From JBOFGK01 sp051649085 (lineage in GTDB: Bacteria > Bacillota_I > Bacilli_A > UBA3375), in the NCBI GenBank assembly GCA_051649085.1, contig JBOFGK010000056.1:1-58255 (forward strand): a DNA stretch of 58,255 bases. Reading direction: 5' to 3'. This document shows, in pieces, positions 7,794 to 17,277 of the stretch (the first letter of the stretch is position 1; the number at the start of each line of letters is the position of its first letter). The notes under the pieces are model-generated. The model searched no databases. It worked only from the letters and a program-made list of their open reading frames with translations, and was not told the origin of the DNA. Made by a program: the position numbers and the translations under genes.

Positions 7794-9752
7794 ATGATAA
7801 GTGAAAGAATGTTAAAGGTTATAAAATTTATTGAAACTGAAAAACAGACATCGATTAAACAGACAGCTAGTGAAATTCAAGAAACAGAACAAGCGGTGCG
7901 ATATGATATTAAACGGATAAACCAAATACTGGCATTTCATAAATATTCAGAAATTAAACGCGGGTCAAAAGGAACACTTGAATTTCCAAGTGATATTACA
8001 TCAACAGTTATTTGCGAGCTTTCGACAAACTATTTCATTCAAAGTGAACGGATGTTTATTATTCAAGCAATTTTGCTTTGTAACAGTTCATACTTGAAGC
8101 TTAATAAAATTGCTGGTGATTTAGCTGTTTCACGTTCAACAATAAAAAATGATTTATACGAACTTGAACAAACAATGGTTGTTTGGGGAATTAAGGTGCA
8201 CTATCATACTTCATTTACACTAGTCGGTGAACAGGCTAAAATAGATGCGTTATTCATTGAAGTCTTTAAAAAAATTATTGTGATTATTAAAAAGGCGGAA
8301 AATGAACAGTTAAAGCATTTTGAGTTAGTACTTTACCAACAAATAACAAGTTGTTATCATGGTTATGATTTATTCAAAGTTATTGCCTGGGTTACAAAGT
8401 ACTTAAAACAAAGTACACACGTTTTTACTGATGATGCATTTACATGGAGTGCAGCAAATGTACTTTTAGTGCTTTCTCGCAGATTACAAGTAGCAAGTAG
8501 TACACAATCAAATAAAAATGAATTAGTTGTCATTGAAGAGATTCAGAATCTAGAAACAATGCTCGAACTAAAGTTTGGACCAGCTGAAATTATTAAGTTG
8601 GAACAATTAATTAAAGAAATGGGTTTAACGACAGGTTTGAAAAAAACGCAAACGAAAATTCTTACCCAGGTTATAGTAGCTAATCTAATTGATATTATGG
8701 AACAACAACTAGAATTTAGTTTTGCTCAAGATCAACGATTAGTTGAAGGGTTAACACAGCATTTAGTCCCAATTTTTGAAAGGGAACATGCACTTCCAAG
8801 TGAAAATTTAACAAGCCTTTTAGCAACAGAGGATCGATTTATTTTGCAAATTGTTGATAAAGCATGTCAAACAATTAGTGAACTAGCAACTAGAGTTAAT
8901 GAATTAGATATTTTACATATAAGTATTTATTTTCTGACAAGTATTCGTCGTCAAAATAAAGCTTTAATTAAAAAAGTACTGCTCATTTGTGGTTTTGGTT
9001 ATGGAACAACCGCGATGCTAAGAGAGACACTTGAAGAAAATTTTTATTTACAAATTGTCGATGTTGTCTCTAAATACTTTTTAAGTGAGTATATGACAAC
9101 AAATGCCGATGCTAAAACAATTGATTTGATCATTTCTACAACTAAGGTTGATTATCATAATATGATTCCAGCAATTGAAATACATCCATTTCCAAGTGCT
9201 GCAGATTTGCAAGCGTTAGAACAAATTGGGCTTCATCGAAAAACGCTAAGTGCTAATTTGGAAGCGGAAAAAATAGTGAAAATGAATTTAGTTCAACCAA
9301 GGCAATTTTCAAGTTTAATAAATTTGAAGACAATTAAGCTTACTCAAAGTGTAAATTGTTGGCAAGATGCAGTTAAACAAGCAAGCCAATTGTTGACAAG
9401 TCAGGGAATTGATGGAGTAGCTTACGGTGAACAAATAATTGACGCGATGGAGGAGTTAGGTTTTTATGCAGTAACTGATCAAATGTTTGCAATGCTTCAC
9501 AGTGATCCAATTGAGGGCATTGAACCACAAATGAGCTTACTAATCGTTAAAGAACCTGTTGATTTTGGCAATAAACGAGTAAAAATAATTTTTTGCTTAG
9601 CATGTGGACAACCAAAAGAACATGTTTATGCAATGACAAAACTAATTCGTTTGGTTAAACAGACCGATTTATTACAAAAACTAGAACAAGTTGAAAGTGC
9701 AAAAGCAGCTTTTAAATTAATAAACGAATATGAGAAGGAGAGTAATGGATAA
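7794..9752 (+). CDS. PRD-containing PTS-type transcriptional activator (MtlR/ManR/LicR type)
   Basis: A 652-residue regulator with the full architecture. It has two N-terminal helix-turn-helix regions (one near residues 15-45, a second around LNKIAGDLAVSRSTIKNDL), two PRDs (about 170-270 and 280-390, with QHL and REHA histidines in the second), an EIIB-like domain starting VLLICGFGYGTTA with its Cys, and a C-terminal EIIA-like domain (about 500-650, MFAMLHSD). Such proteins activate the adjoining PTS operon in response to phosphorylation by PTS proteins. ATG 7794 follows AAAGAGG. Its stop overlaps the EIIA start, so it heads the operon. Confidence 0.88.
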   Translation: MISERMLKVIKFIETEKQTSIKQTASEIQETEQAVRYDIKRINQILAFHKYSEIKRGSKGTLEFPSDITSTVICELSTNYFIQSERMFIIQAILLCNSSYLKLNKIAGDLAVSRSTIKNDLYELEQTMVVWGIKVHYHTSFTLVGEQAKIDALFIEVFKKIIVIIKKAENEQLKHFELVLYQQITSCYHGYDLFKVIAWVTKYLKQSTHVFTDDAFTWSAANVLLVLSRRLQVASSTQSNKNELVVIEEIQNLETMLELKFGPAEIIKLEQLIKEMGLTTGLKKTQTKILTQVIVANLIDIMEQQLEFSFAQDQRLVEGLTQHLVPIFEREHALPSENLTSLLATEDRFILQIVDKACQTISELATRVNELDILHISIYFLTSIRRQNKALIKKVLLICGFGYGTTAMLRETLEENFYLQIVDVVSKYFLSEYMTTNADAKTIDLIISTTKVDYHNMIPAIEIHPFPSAADLQALEQIGLHRKTLSANLEAEKIVKMNLVQPRQFSSLINLKTIKLTQSVNCWQDAVKQASQLLTSQGIDGVAYGEQIIDAMEELGFYAVTDQMFAMLHSDPIEGIEPQMSLLIVKEPVDFGNKRVKIIFCLACGQPKEHVYAMTKLIRLVKQTDLLQKLEQVESAKAAFKLINEYEKESNG

Positions 9753-10197
9753 CAATTTATTTAAAAAGGAGTTTAGTTTTTTCCCGAAAACGCAAATTAA
9801 CCGACAAGCAGCTTTAAGTGAGCTTGCATCACGATTTCAAATGGCGGGGAAAATTACCGATGAAACGGAATTTATTAATGATGTACTTGCAAGAGAAGCA
9901 TTATCTTCAACCGCTTTTGGAAATGGAATTGCAATTCCACATGGGAGAACAACTAATGTTTTAGAACCAGTTGTTGGTTTTGTTAAGTTTCCAAAACCAG
10001 TAATTTGGGATCAATCAAATCAAGAAGTAAGTGTTATGATCCTAATTGCAGTGCCGGAAAGTGATCAAGCGAATACACATTTAAAAATATTGTCAACACT
10101 TGCTCGCAAACTGATGCATGAAGAATTTAGAGCAGCATTATTAGTAAGTGATGAACACACAATTGAAACAACAATAAATAAATACTTTGAGGAGTGA
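9745..10197 (+). CDS. PTS fructose-type EIIA component
   Basis: A 150-residue EIIA of the fructose/mannitol class. The phospho-accepting His lies in GIAIPHGRT. The family core is recognisable (VVGFVKFPKPVIWD, VMILIAVPESD, HLKILSTLARKL). The ATG at 9745 follows AGAAGGAG and overlaps the regulator stop by eight bases. It passes phosphate from HPr to the EIIB at 11292. The sugar cannot be read from the sequence; fructose-like hexoses or mannosyl compounds are possible. Confidence 0.88.
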   Translation: MDNNLFKKEFSFFPKTQINRQAALSELASRFQMAGKITDETEFINDVLAREALSSTAFGNGIAIPHGRTTNVLEPVVGFVKFPKPVIWDQSNQEVSVMILIAVPESDQANTHLKILSTLARKLMHEEFRAALLVSDEHTIETTINKYFEE

Positions 10198-10199
10198 AA

Positions 10200-11267
10200 A
10201 TGGAATTAAAAAAACATTTATTAACAGTGAAAAAACATCTTTTAACTGGAACGTCACATATGATCCCGTTTATTGTAGCAGGAGGGATTTTATTTTCAAT
10301 TTCAGTTATGTTAAATAGTACGCCTTCAACTCCAACTGATGGTTGGCTTGCTGATTTAGCGCAAATTGGATTAGGGGGATTAACGTTATTTGTACCTGTT
10401 CTTGGTGGATATATTGCTTATTCAATTGCTGATAAACCAGGACTCGCCCCAGGGATGATTGGTGCGTATTTAGCAAATGAAGTTGGAGCAGGTTTTTTAG
10501 GAGGAATTGTTGCAGGATTTATTGCAGGGGTGACAGTTTATTATTTGAAAAAAATTAAATTGCCAATTTCACTTAAATCACTAGGTTCAATTTTCTTATA
10601 TCCATTATTCGGAACATTAATTACCGGAGGAATTGTTGTTTGGGTTATTGGGGAACCCATTAGTTTATTAATGGAAAATTTAACAGCTTTTTTAAGTTCG
10701 ATGACTGATGTTGGTAAAGTGCCACTTGGAGCAATTTTAGGTGGAATGACAGCCTTTGATATGGGTGGTCCAATTAATAAAGTTGCAACATTATTTGCCC
10801 AAACACAAGTAAGTACACTACCATATTTAATGGGTGGAGTTGGTGTGGCAATTTGTGTTCCGCCAATAGGAATGGGACTTGCAAGTTTAGTTGCACCAAA
10901 AAAATATAACGTTGAAGAACGTGAAGCTGGAAAAGCAGCATTATTAATGGGGTGTGTAGGTATTACTGAAGGAGCAATTCCCTTTGCCGCAAACGATCCA
11001 ATTCGTGTAATTCCTTCGATTATTGTCGGTGCAATTGCTGGAAATGTAATGGCCTTTATGTTTGGGGTTTTAAATCATGCGCCTTGGGGTGGTTTAATTG
11101 TTTTACCTGTTGTTGAAGGGAAAATCTGGTATGTTGCATCAATTGCCGTTGGAGCAATTGTGACTGCATTGATGGTTAATCTTTTGAAAAAAACGAATAC
11201 AGATGTAACAGAAAGTGATCAAGAACTTTCAGATGATAATATTGAAATTGTCTTTGAAGATTTCTAA
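10200..11267 (+). CDS. PTS fructose-type EIIC permease
   Basis: A 355-residue integral membrane EIIC of the fructose family, without attached A or B domains. It starts KKHLLTGTSHMIPFIVAGG, the typical opening of this family. Repeated hydrophobic segments and the motifs AFDMGGPINKVA and EGAIPFAANDP, which line the sugar site in this family, are present. ATG 10200 follows GAGGAG with five-base spacing. The C-terminal 25 residues are acidic. It is cotranscribed with separate EIIA and EIIB genes. Confidence 0.88.
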   Translation: MELKKHLLTVKKHLLTGTSHMIPFIVAGGILFSISVMLNSTPSTPTDGWLADLAQIGLGGLTLFVPVLGGYIAYSIADKPGLAPGMIGAYLANEVGAGFLGGIVAGFIAGVTVYYLKKIKLPISLKSLGSIFLYPLFGTLITGGIVVWVIGEPISLLMENLTAFLSSMTDVGKVPLGAILGGMTAFDMGGPINKVATLFAQTQVSTLPYLMGGVGVAICVPPIGMGLASLVAPKKYNVEEREAGKAALLMGCVGITEGAIPFAANDPIRVIPSIIVGAIAGNVMAFMFGVLNHAPWGGLIVLPVVEGKIWYVASIAVGAIVTALMVNLLKKTNTDVTESDQELSDDNIEIVFEDF

Positions 11268-11291
11268 GAAAAAAATATGAATGGAGAAAAC

Positions 11292-11600
11292 ATGAAAGTA
11301 GTAGCAGTAACAGCATGCCCATCAGGGGTGGCACACACATATATGGCAGCAGAAGCTTTAAAAATTGCAGGTCAAAAAAAACAAATTGAAATTCTTGTAG
11401 AAACGCAAGGTGGAGCAGGAGTTGAGAACGAATTAAGCACAGCCGATATTCAAGAGGCAGTTTGTGTAATTTTAAGTAATGACATTAATATTAAAGGTGA
11501 AGAACGTTTTAAAGGAAAAAAAGTTGTCCGTATGGGTGTTTCCGATTTGATTAAAAATGCTGATCTATTAATTGCGAAAATTGAAACAACATTCAAATAA
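11292..11600 (+). CDS. PTS fructose-type EIIB component
   Basis: A 102-residue EIIB of the fructose class. The phosphocysteine lies in VTACPSGVAHTYMAAEAL, a nearly invariant signature. The ATG at 11292, preceded by TGGAG, gives the usual length; an upstream ATG at 11277 is in frame but lacks a binding site. It completes the A-C-B set and is the last gene before a terminator at 11642-11672. Confidence 0.9.
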   Translation: MKVVAVTACPSGVAHTYMAAEALKIAGQKKQIEILVETQGGAGVENELSTADIQEAVCVILSNDINIKGEERFKGKKVVRMGVSDLIKNADLLIAKIETTFK

Positions 11601-11641
11601 ACAGCCAATTGATTAGGAAGCATTTTGCTTTAAATGAACAT

Positions 11642-11672
11642 AAAGAAGGTCTGATTTTAGACTTTCTTTTTT
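11642..11672 (+). terminator. Terminator of the fructose-type PTS operon
   Basis: GAAGGTCT (11645-11652), loop GATTTT, AGACTTTC (11659-11666), then TTTTTT. Confidence 0.8.
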
Positions 11673-11758
11673 CGTAAAAGTAGATGGAAAAAGCTAAATT
11701 CCTTCAATTAAAAGAATTGTTTGCTACAATATATGTAGTAAATAAATTAGGAGATACA

Positions 11759-13660
11759 ATGAGAACTTACTTTGGCCGAAAAATAGAATTACTTGCACCA
11801 GTTGGTGAATTAGAATCTTTAGAACAAATCCTTCAAAGTCCATGTGATGCGGTTTATCTTGGAGGAAAGTCTTTTAATATGCGAATGCATTCAGAGTTGA
11901 AAAATCTTGATGAAGATGAATTAATTGCAGCAATAGAATTAACACATAAATACAATAAGCAAATTTATGTAACACTTAATACATGGATTGATGAATCGGA
12001 ATTAACTAAGGTTGTTGAGTATTTAAAGATGTTAAGTAAGCATCAGGTTGATGCTGTAATTGTCCAAGATTATGCAATTATTAGCTTGATTAAAAAACAT
12101 CAAATTGAGATTGAAGTTCATAGTTCAGTAATGATGAACATTCATAATCAAGATCAAATTAAATTTATTGAGGAATTAGGAATTACAAGATACGTTGCTT
12201 CACGAGAATTAAGTCTTAAAGAAATTAAGGAACTTTCATATGCAAGTAATCTAGAAATCGAATATTTCGTTTCAGGTGATATGTGTACAGTTCATGGTAG
12301 CCAGTGTCATTACAGTGGGATGATTTTCAATAAAAGTGCAAATCGAGGACAATGTTTTAAAATGTGTCGTTGGAAATATGAATTAACACTTGATAACCAA
12401 ACGCTTGACTATCAATACTTTCTTGCAGCTAAAGACATGAATTTAATTGATAATATTAAAGATTTAGTAGTTGCGGGAGTAAATTCATTGAAAATAGAAG
12501 GTCGAAGAAAACCAGTTAATGAAATTGTGATGTTAGTCAATGCCTTTGATCAAGCGTTACGAGATTTTGCAGCCAATCCGTTTAATCTAAAAAGTTATCA
12601 AATTGATGAATTTTATCCACGTAGTACTTCAACAGCATATGCTTTTGGAAAACCGGGAATATCTTATATTAATGAAAAAAATGAAGGGAATACAGAAGTA
12701 TTGAAGGTTTTTTCTAAATATGGAAAATTGACTGATGTTAATGAAAGTAATCAAGTTCATATTCGAGAGAAATTGGCGGAAGTTAAAAGTAAAGATGTAT
12801 CTTTTAAACTAAGTGTAAAAGTACAATCGTTTGCCCAAGCGCTTTTAGCCTTTAAATATAAAGTTGACTTTGTGTACGTGTCACTTGAAGCACTTAATGG
12901 TGAGATGATTACACCTTTGGAACTTAATGAGCTTAATAAACAAAAAGGTGAATCAAAATTATATCTAAGTTTACCGGTCATGACAACTAATGAACAATCA
13001 GACATAATTGAGATGTTTTTACAACTTGTTGATGAAACGATTGACGGTTTAGTAATTACACACGTTGGTCAACTAAAATATCGAACGCGTTTTAACTTAA
13101 TTGGAGATTATAGCTTCAATATTCATAATACAGAAGGACTTGCATATTTCAAAGGATTAGGACTTGAACGAAATCTAATTTCAATTGAAACCAATGCTCG
13201 ACAAATGATTCAAATTATTAATCAAGCGGACTTCGAGATGATTATTCACGGTTATATAACGGTGATGTTATTAGAGTTAGATTTATATGAGAATTTCCAA
13301 CAAAATTCAACAACTACTGATAAACCACTTGTTATGAATAATTTAATCAACGAACAACAAATGGTTTATAACGATAGTTTTAACCGAAATCATATCCTTT
13401 CAGGCTTAGAACTTAATCTATCATCTGTGCTTTTACCATTAGTTAACGCTGGACTAAAGGTTGGGCAAATTGAAGCAAGAATTTATGATTTAGCAAAACT
13501 AGAGACAGTACTAAGTAATTACGTTAATTTCCGTGATAGCTTGAATGAAGAACAATTGATCGAGAGCTTTCAATCAGAATATGAACATGCAAGCTTAGGA
13601 GCGTTAAACAATATTATTGAAGGTGAAAAATATGTAATTAAAAAGCCACGAATAAAATGA
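11759..13660 (+). CDS. U32 family peptidase-like protein
   Basis: A 633-residue U32-family protein. The N-terminal half is the collagenase-like barrel (ELLAPVGELESLEQIL, DAVYLGGKSFNMR). Conserved cysteines in SGDMCTVHGSQCHYSG and RGQCFKMCRWKYEL match the four-Cys set that binds an iron-sulfur cluster in U32 proteins. Relatives such as TrhP and RlhA modify tRNA or rRNA by hydroxylation, so an RNA-modification role is at least as likely as proteolysis. ATG 11759 follows TTAGGAG; TACAAT at 11725-11730 may be the -10. The 250-residue C-terminal extension has no family I recognise. A class III aminotransferase gene follows after 28 bases. Confidence 0.85.
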   Translation: MRTYFGRKIELLAPVGELESLEQILQSPCDAVYLGGKSFNMRMHSELKNLDEDELIAAIELTHKYNKQIYVTLNTWIDESELTKVVEYLKMLSKHQVDAVIVQDYAIISLIKKHQIEIEVHSSVMMNIHNQDQIKFIEELGITRYVASRELSLKEIKELSYASNLEIEYFVSGDMCTVHGSQCHYSGMIFNKSANRGQCFKMCRWKYELTLDNQTLDYQYFLAAKDMNLIDNIKDLVVAGVNSLKIEGRRKPVNEIVMLVNAFDQALRDFAANPFNLKSYQIDEFYPRSTSTAYAFGKPGISYINEKNEGNTEVLKVFSKYGKLTDVNESNQVHIREKLAEVKSKDVSFKLSVKVQSFAQALLAFKYKVDFVYVSLEALNGEMITPLELNELNKQKGESKLYLSLPVMTTNEQSDIIEMFLQLVDETIDGLVITHVGQLKYRTRFNLIGDYSFNIHNTEGLAYFKGLGLERNLISIETNARQMIQIINQADFEMIIHGYITVMLLELDLYENFQQNSTTTDKPLVMNNLINEQQMVYNDSFNRNHILSGLELNLSSVLLPLVNAGLKVGQIEARIYDLAKLETVLSNYVNFRDSLNEEQLIESFQSEYEHASLGALNNIIEGEKYVIKKPRIK

Positions 13661-13688
13661 ATGGAGGAGTGAGTGAAAACTCACAATA

Positions 13689-14945
13689 ATGAGCAAATAT
13701 AAACAAGAAATTTTAGAAAAACGAACTGAATACCTAATTGGCTGTAGTCATTTGTTTTTTCAAGAGCCCCTAATGCTTGTCGAAGGAAAAATGCAATATG
13801 TTTGGGATGATGATGGGAAAAAATATGTCGATATGCTTGGAGGGTTCAGTGTCCTTGCATGTGGTCATGCCAATCCAGCTATTAATCAAGCGATAGTTAC
13901 GCAGTTGGAGAAAATTGTCCATACGACGCAAGTTTTTGTTAATGAAAAGAATGTTCTTTTAGCTGAAAAAATGGCGGAACTTCTGCCTGCGGATTTATCG
14001 AAATCCTTCTTTTTAAATTCTGGATCTGAAGCAAATGAAATGGCAATGATGCTTGCGGCTAAGCACACAAATAAGAAAGGGGTAATTCATTTAGAATATT
14101 CACTCCATGGGCGAACAAATAATGCATTAGCAGTTACGGGTATGAAAATGTGGCACCCTTATTCGGATTTTGGTCAATCAACTTATGAAGCAGTTTCATT
14201 TTATCCGACAGATCATGTGTCGTTTGAAGCGCAAGCGGAGCGTTCACTTGCAAGTGTTGAAGAAATTTTAAAGACAAACGATGATATTGGCTGTATGATT
14301 ATTGAAGTGATTCAAGGAAATGGTGGTGTTTTACTGGCAGATAAAACCTACTACAAACGTTTAAAAACTTTACTAGAGCAATATAATGTTTTGTTAATTG
14401 TTGATGAAGCACAAACAGCATATGGAAGACTCGGGTCGATGTTTGGCTTTATGAACTTTGATTTTGTTCCAGATATTTTAGTTACTTGTAAAGCGCTTGG
14501 TAATGGGATTGCGCTTTCAAGTGTAACAACTACCCCAAAAATTAGTGCATCGTTTACTACACCATCGGCTTCAACGCTTGGTGGAAATCATTTGGCCTGT
14601 GCGACGGCACTTGCGGTTATCAAATATATTGAAGAAGAAAATTTAGCTCAAAAAGCTAGCGAATTAGGAACGTATTTAAAAGATGAATTAACTAAAATTC
14701 AAGTAACAAATTCACATGTTACAAGTGTTAGAGGAAAAGGATTAATGCTTGGAATTGAATTTTCATCGAGTGAAATTTGTGATGAAGTCTTGGAATATTT
14801 ATTATTAAATGGCTTTATTTGTGGAAAGAGTGGATTAATGAGAAATGTGATCCTTTTAGAACCACCACTTGTTGTAGAGAAAACAGATTTACAAAAATTT
14901 ATTACAACTTTTGCGACGGCAGTGCAAAGTTTGAATAATGGATAA
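13689..14945 (+). CDS. Class III PLP-dependent aminotransferase
   Basis: A 418-residue fold-type I aminotransferase of class III (GABA, ornithine and alanine-glyoxylate aminotransferase 2 group). The PLP motifs are present: FLNSGSEANEMAMMLA binds phosphate, LIVDEAQTAYGR holds the Asp that contacts the pyridine nitrogen, and the Schiff-base Lys lies in VTCKALGNGI. The substrate is not determined. Ethanolamine-phosphate phospho-lyases belong to this class, but nothing here proves that link. It is 28 bases after the U32 gene and probably cotranscribed with it. Confidence 0.85.
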   Translation: MSKYKQEILEKRTEYLIGCSHLFFQEPLMLVEGKMQYVWDDDGKKYVDMLGGFSVLACGHANPAINQAIVTQLEKIVHTTQVFVNEKNVLLAEKMAELLPADLSKSFFLNSGSEANEMAMMLAAKHTNKKGVIHLEYSLHGRTNNALAVTGMKMWHPYSDFGQSTYEAVSFYPTDHVSFEAQAERSLASVEEILKTNDDIGCMIIEVIQGNGGVLLADKTYYKRLKTLLEQYNVLLIVDEAQTAYGRLGSMFGFMNFDFVPDILVTCKALGNGIALSSVTTTPKISASFTTPSASTLGGNHLACATALAVIKYIEEENLAQKASELGTYLKDELTKIQVTNSHVTSVRGKGLMLGIEFSSSEICDEVLEYLLLNGFICGKSGLMRNVILLEPPLVVEKTDLQKFITTFATAVQSLNNG

Positions 14946-15266
14946 TTGCGGTAAATAAGTAGGTGTTTTAGTTTGTAGGTATTTGCCTAGACTATTTAAG
15001 CAAGTGAGATTTGCAAATAACTAGTTTCTAAAACTTGTTGAAGAATGAGCAATCTTAGTAATTTGGATAATTGTATTGTTTATTTCAGATAAATATTAAT
15101 TTATATTTTTTAAATAAATTTAAGTTTCGTTAACTGACAAAAGTTGGAAATATTTTATGAAAAAAATGGAAAATATTTTACGAAATTATTGAAAAAAAAG
15201 AGAAAAACCCAATATTATCTTAAATATTTGTTATAATGTTAGTGTAAATAAAATTAGGAGGAACAC
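14946..15266. other. Gene-free stretch before enolase
   Basis: No gene and no convincing terminator. A TATAAT at 15232-15237 is placed as the -10 of the eno promoter, with a poor -35 at the expected distance. A short hairpin TAGG/CCTA lies near 14977. Confidence 0.4.
15232..15237 (+). promoter_or_regulatory. -10 box of the enolase promoter
   Basis: TATAAT within TTGTTATAATGTT, about 30 bases before the eno start codon. Confidence 0.5.
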
Positions 15267-16556
15267 ATGTCAATTATATTAGACGTACTAGCAAGAGAAG
15301 TTCTTGACTCAAGAGGAAACCCAACTGTTGAAGTTGAGGTGTTCACTGACCTTGGAGGACACGGACGTGCATTAGTACCATCTGGTGCTTCAACTGGAGA
15401 GCATGAAGCAGTTGAATTACGTGATGGAGATAAAGCACGTTACTTAGGAAAAGGTGTTTTAAAAGCAGTAGAAAACGTAAATGAAATTTTAGCACCAGAA
15501 GTTATCGGAATGGAAGTTACTGATCAAGTTGCAATTGACCAAATGATGATCGCTTTAGATGGTACTCCAAACAAAGGTAAATTAGGAGCAAACGCAATTT
15601 TAGGTGTTTCAATGGCTGTAGCACGTGCTGCTGCTGATGAACTTGATTTACCATTATACAAATACTTTGGTGGATTCAATGCTAAAGAATTACCAGTTCC
15701 AATGATGAATATTATTAATGGAGGATCGCACGCTGATAACAATGTTGATATGCAAGAATTCATGATTTTACCAGTAGGAGCTCCAACATTTAGAGAAGCA
15801 TTAAGATATGGTGCTGAAGTATTCCATGCACTTAAAACAGTTTTACATGACAAAGGTCAAAATACAGCTGTTGGTGATGAAGGTGGATTTGCTCCTGATT
15901 TAGGTTCAAATGAAGAAGCATTACAAGTAATCATGGAAGCAATTAAATTAGCTGGATACGAAGCTGGAAAAGACATTATGTTAGGAATGGATGCTGCAAG
16001 TAGTGAATTCTATAACAAAGAAACAAAAATGTACGATTTAGCAGGTGAAGGAAAATCATTAACTTCTGAAGAGTTAGTTGACTTATATGCTGCATGGGTT
16101 GAAAAATATCCAATCATTACAATTGAAGATGGATTAGATGAAAATGACTGGGCTGGTCACAAGCTGATGACAGAACGTCTTGGAAACAAAATCCAATTAG
16201 TTGGAGATGATTTATTCGTAACAAATACTGCAATCCTTAAACGTGGAATTGAAGAAGGTGTTACAAACTCAATTTTAATTAAAGTAAACCAAATTGGAAC
16301 TTTAACTGAAACTTTTGAAGCGATTGAAATGGCTAAAAAAGCTGGGTACACTGCAGTAGTTTCTCACCGTAGTGGTGAAACTGAAGATGCAACAATTGCT
16401 GATATTGCAGTTGCAACTAATGCAGGACAAATTAAAACAGGTTCTTTATCAAGAACTGACCGTATTGCAAAATACAACCAATTATTAAGAATTGAAGAAG
16501 AATTAGGAGAGACTGCAGTTTACCGTGGACTTGAAACATTCTACAACTTAAAATAA
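15267..16556 (+). CDS. eno: Enolase (phosphopyruvate hydratase)
   Basis: A 429-residue enolase, interconverting 2-phosphoglycerate and phosphoenolpyruvate in glycolysis. The whole sequence follows the family: AREVLDSRGNPTVEVEV at the start, ALVPSGASTGEHEA, NIINGGSHADNN, VGDEGGFAPDL with the catalytic Glu, ITIEDGLDENDW with a metal-binding Asp/Glu, and SHRSGETEDATIADIAV. TTAGGAGGA precedes the ATG. It stands alone here with its own promoter and terminator, rather than at the end of a gap-pgk-tpi-pgm cluster. Confidence 0.98.
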   Translation: MSIILDVLAREVLDSRGNPTVEVEVFTDLGGHGRALVPSGASTGEHEAVELRDGDKARYLGKGVLKAVENVNEILAPEVIGMEVTDQVAIDQMMIALDGTPNKGKLGANAILGVSMAVARAAADELDLPLYKYFGGFNAKELPVPMMNIINGGSHADNNVDMQEFMILPVGAPTFREALRYGAEVFHALKTVLHDKGQNTAVGDEGGFAPDLGSNEEALQVIMEAIKLAGYEAGKDIMLGMDAASSEFYNKETKMYDLAGEGKSLTSEELVDLYAAWVEKYPIITIEDGLDENDWAGHKLMTERLGNKIQLVGDDLFVTNTAILKRGIEEGVTNSILIKVNQIGTLTETFEAIEMAKKAGYTAVVSHRSGETEDATIADIAVATNAGQIKTGSLSRTDRIAKYNQLLRIEEELGETAVYRGLETFYNLK

Positions 16557-16564
16557 TTAAATTT

Positions 16565-16588
16565 AAAGACTTCTTCGGAAGTCTTTTC
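16565..16588 (+). terminator. Terminator of eno
   Basis: AAAGACTTC (16565-16573), UUCG tetraloop (16574-16577), GAAGTCTTT (16578-16586), then T residues. Confidence 0.9.
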
Positions 16589-16860
16589 TATTGCTATTAT
16601 AATTGAACAATTTTTATTTTTGTGGATGTGAGTTTAACTCTATCCTAATTTTTTATATTAAGAATATATTATAAGTAAATCCATATTTTATATAAACGAT
16701 GTATTTTGAGCAAAAATTGTAGTAAATCATCTAAAAACATCTATAAAAATAAAAAATGATAAAATAATGATATATATCAATCAAAAAAATTGCGAAAGTT
16801 GAAAAAATATAGTATAATATAGTGGAGGATTAATTTAAAGTGAAGAATAGGAGGTGGACT
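16589..16860. other. Intergenic region with promoter for small secreted protein gene
   Basis: AT-rich, no gene seen. TTGCGA (16790-16795), a 17-base spacer and TATAAT (16813-16818) form a good promoter for the gene at 16861. Confidence 0.55.
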
Positions 16861-17277
16861 ATGAGTAAAAGATACTTTGTAGTAGTTTTTTTGCTTATGC
16901 TTGTGTTGGGATTTAATAAAATGAGTATAAACAATAAAGTCGTTGTGAAAGCAGAAAACTCATATGTTCCACTTGTTGAAAAAATTAAGTTAACAGACAC
17001 TGAAAAAGAAAGTTATATAAAGAAAAGTTTTTTTGAAAGTCGTAATCAAATCAAAAGAGTATACACAAGTGCTGAAGATAACTTAAATTTGAAAAAAAAA
17101 GTTGTTGCTATTGCAAAGATGAACGATCAAGTAGAAAAAATTGAAATCGAACTGGATAAGTTAAATGAGAGACAATTAATTAGACAGTTGAGACAACAAT
17201 TCACAAGTCTGGGATTTACTGTAATTGATCAATGTGTTACAATTCTAACTCCTCCACCAAAGGAGTTAGAATTGTAA
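16861..17277 (+). CDS. Small secreted or membrane-anchored protein of unknown function
   Basis: A 138-residue protein with an N-terminal hydrophobic segment (RYFVVVFLLMLVLGF, residues about 5-20) that could be a signal peptide or anchor. A mostly helical, charged region follows. No family was recognised. The ATG at 16861 follows AGGAGG with six-base spacing; an upstream GTG at 16840 is less likely. It has its own promoter. The last 14 codons lie inside a perfect 19-base inverted repeat (17235-17279), so the C-terminal sequence ILTPPPKELEL is partly dictated by RNA structure, which is unusual. Confidence 0.65.
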   Translation: MSKRYFVVVFLLMLVLGFNKMSINNKVVVKAENSYVPLVEKIKLTDTEKESYIKKSFFESRNQIKRVYTSAEDNLNLKKKVVAIAKMNDQVEKIEIELDKLNERQLIRQLRQQFTSLGFTVIDQCVTILTPPPKELEL

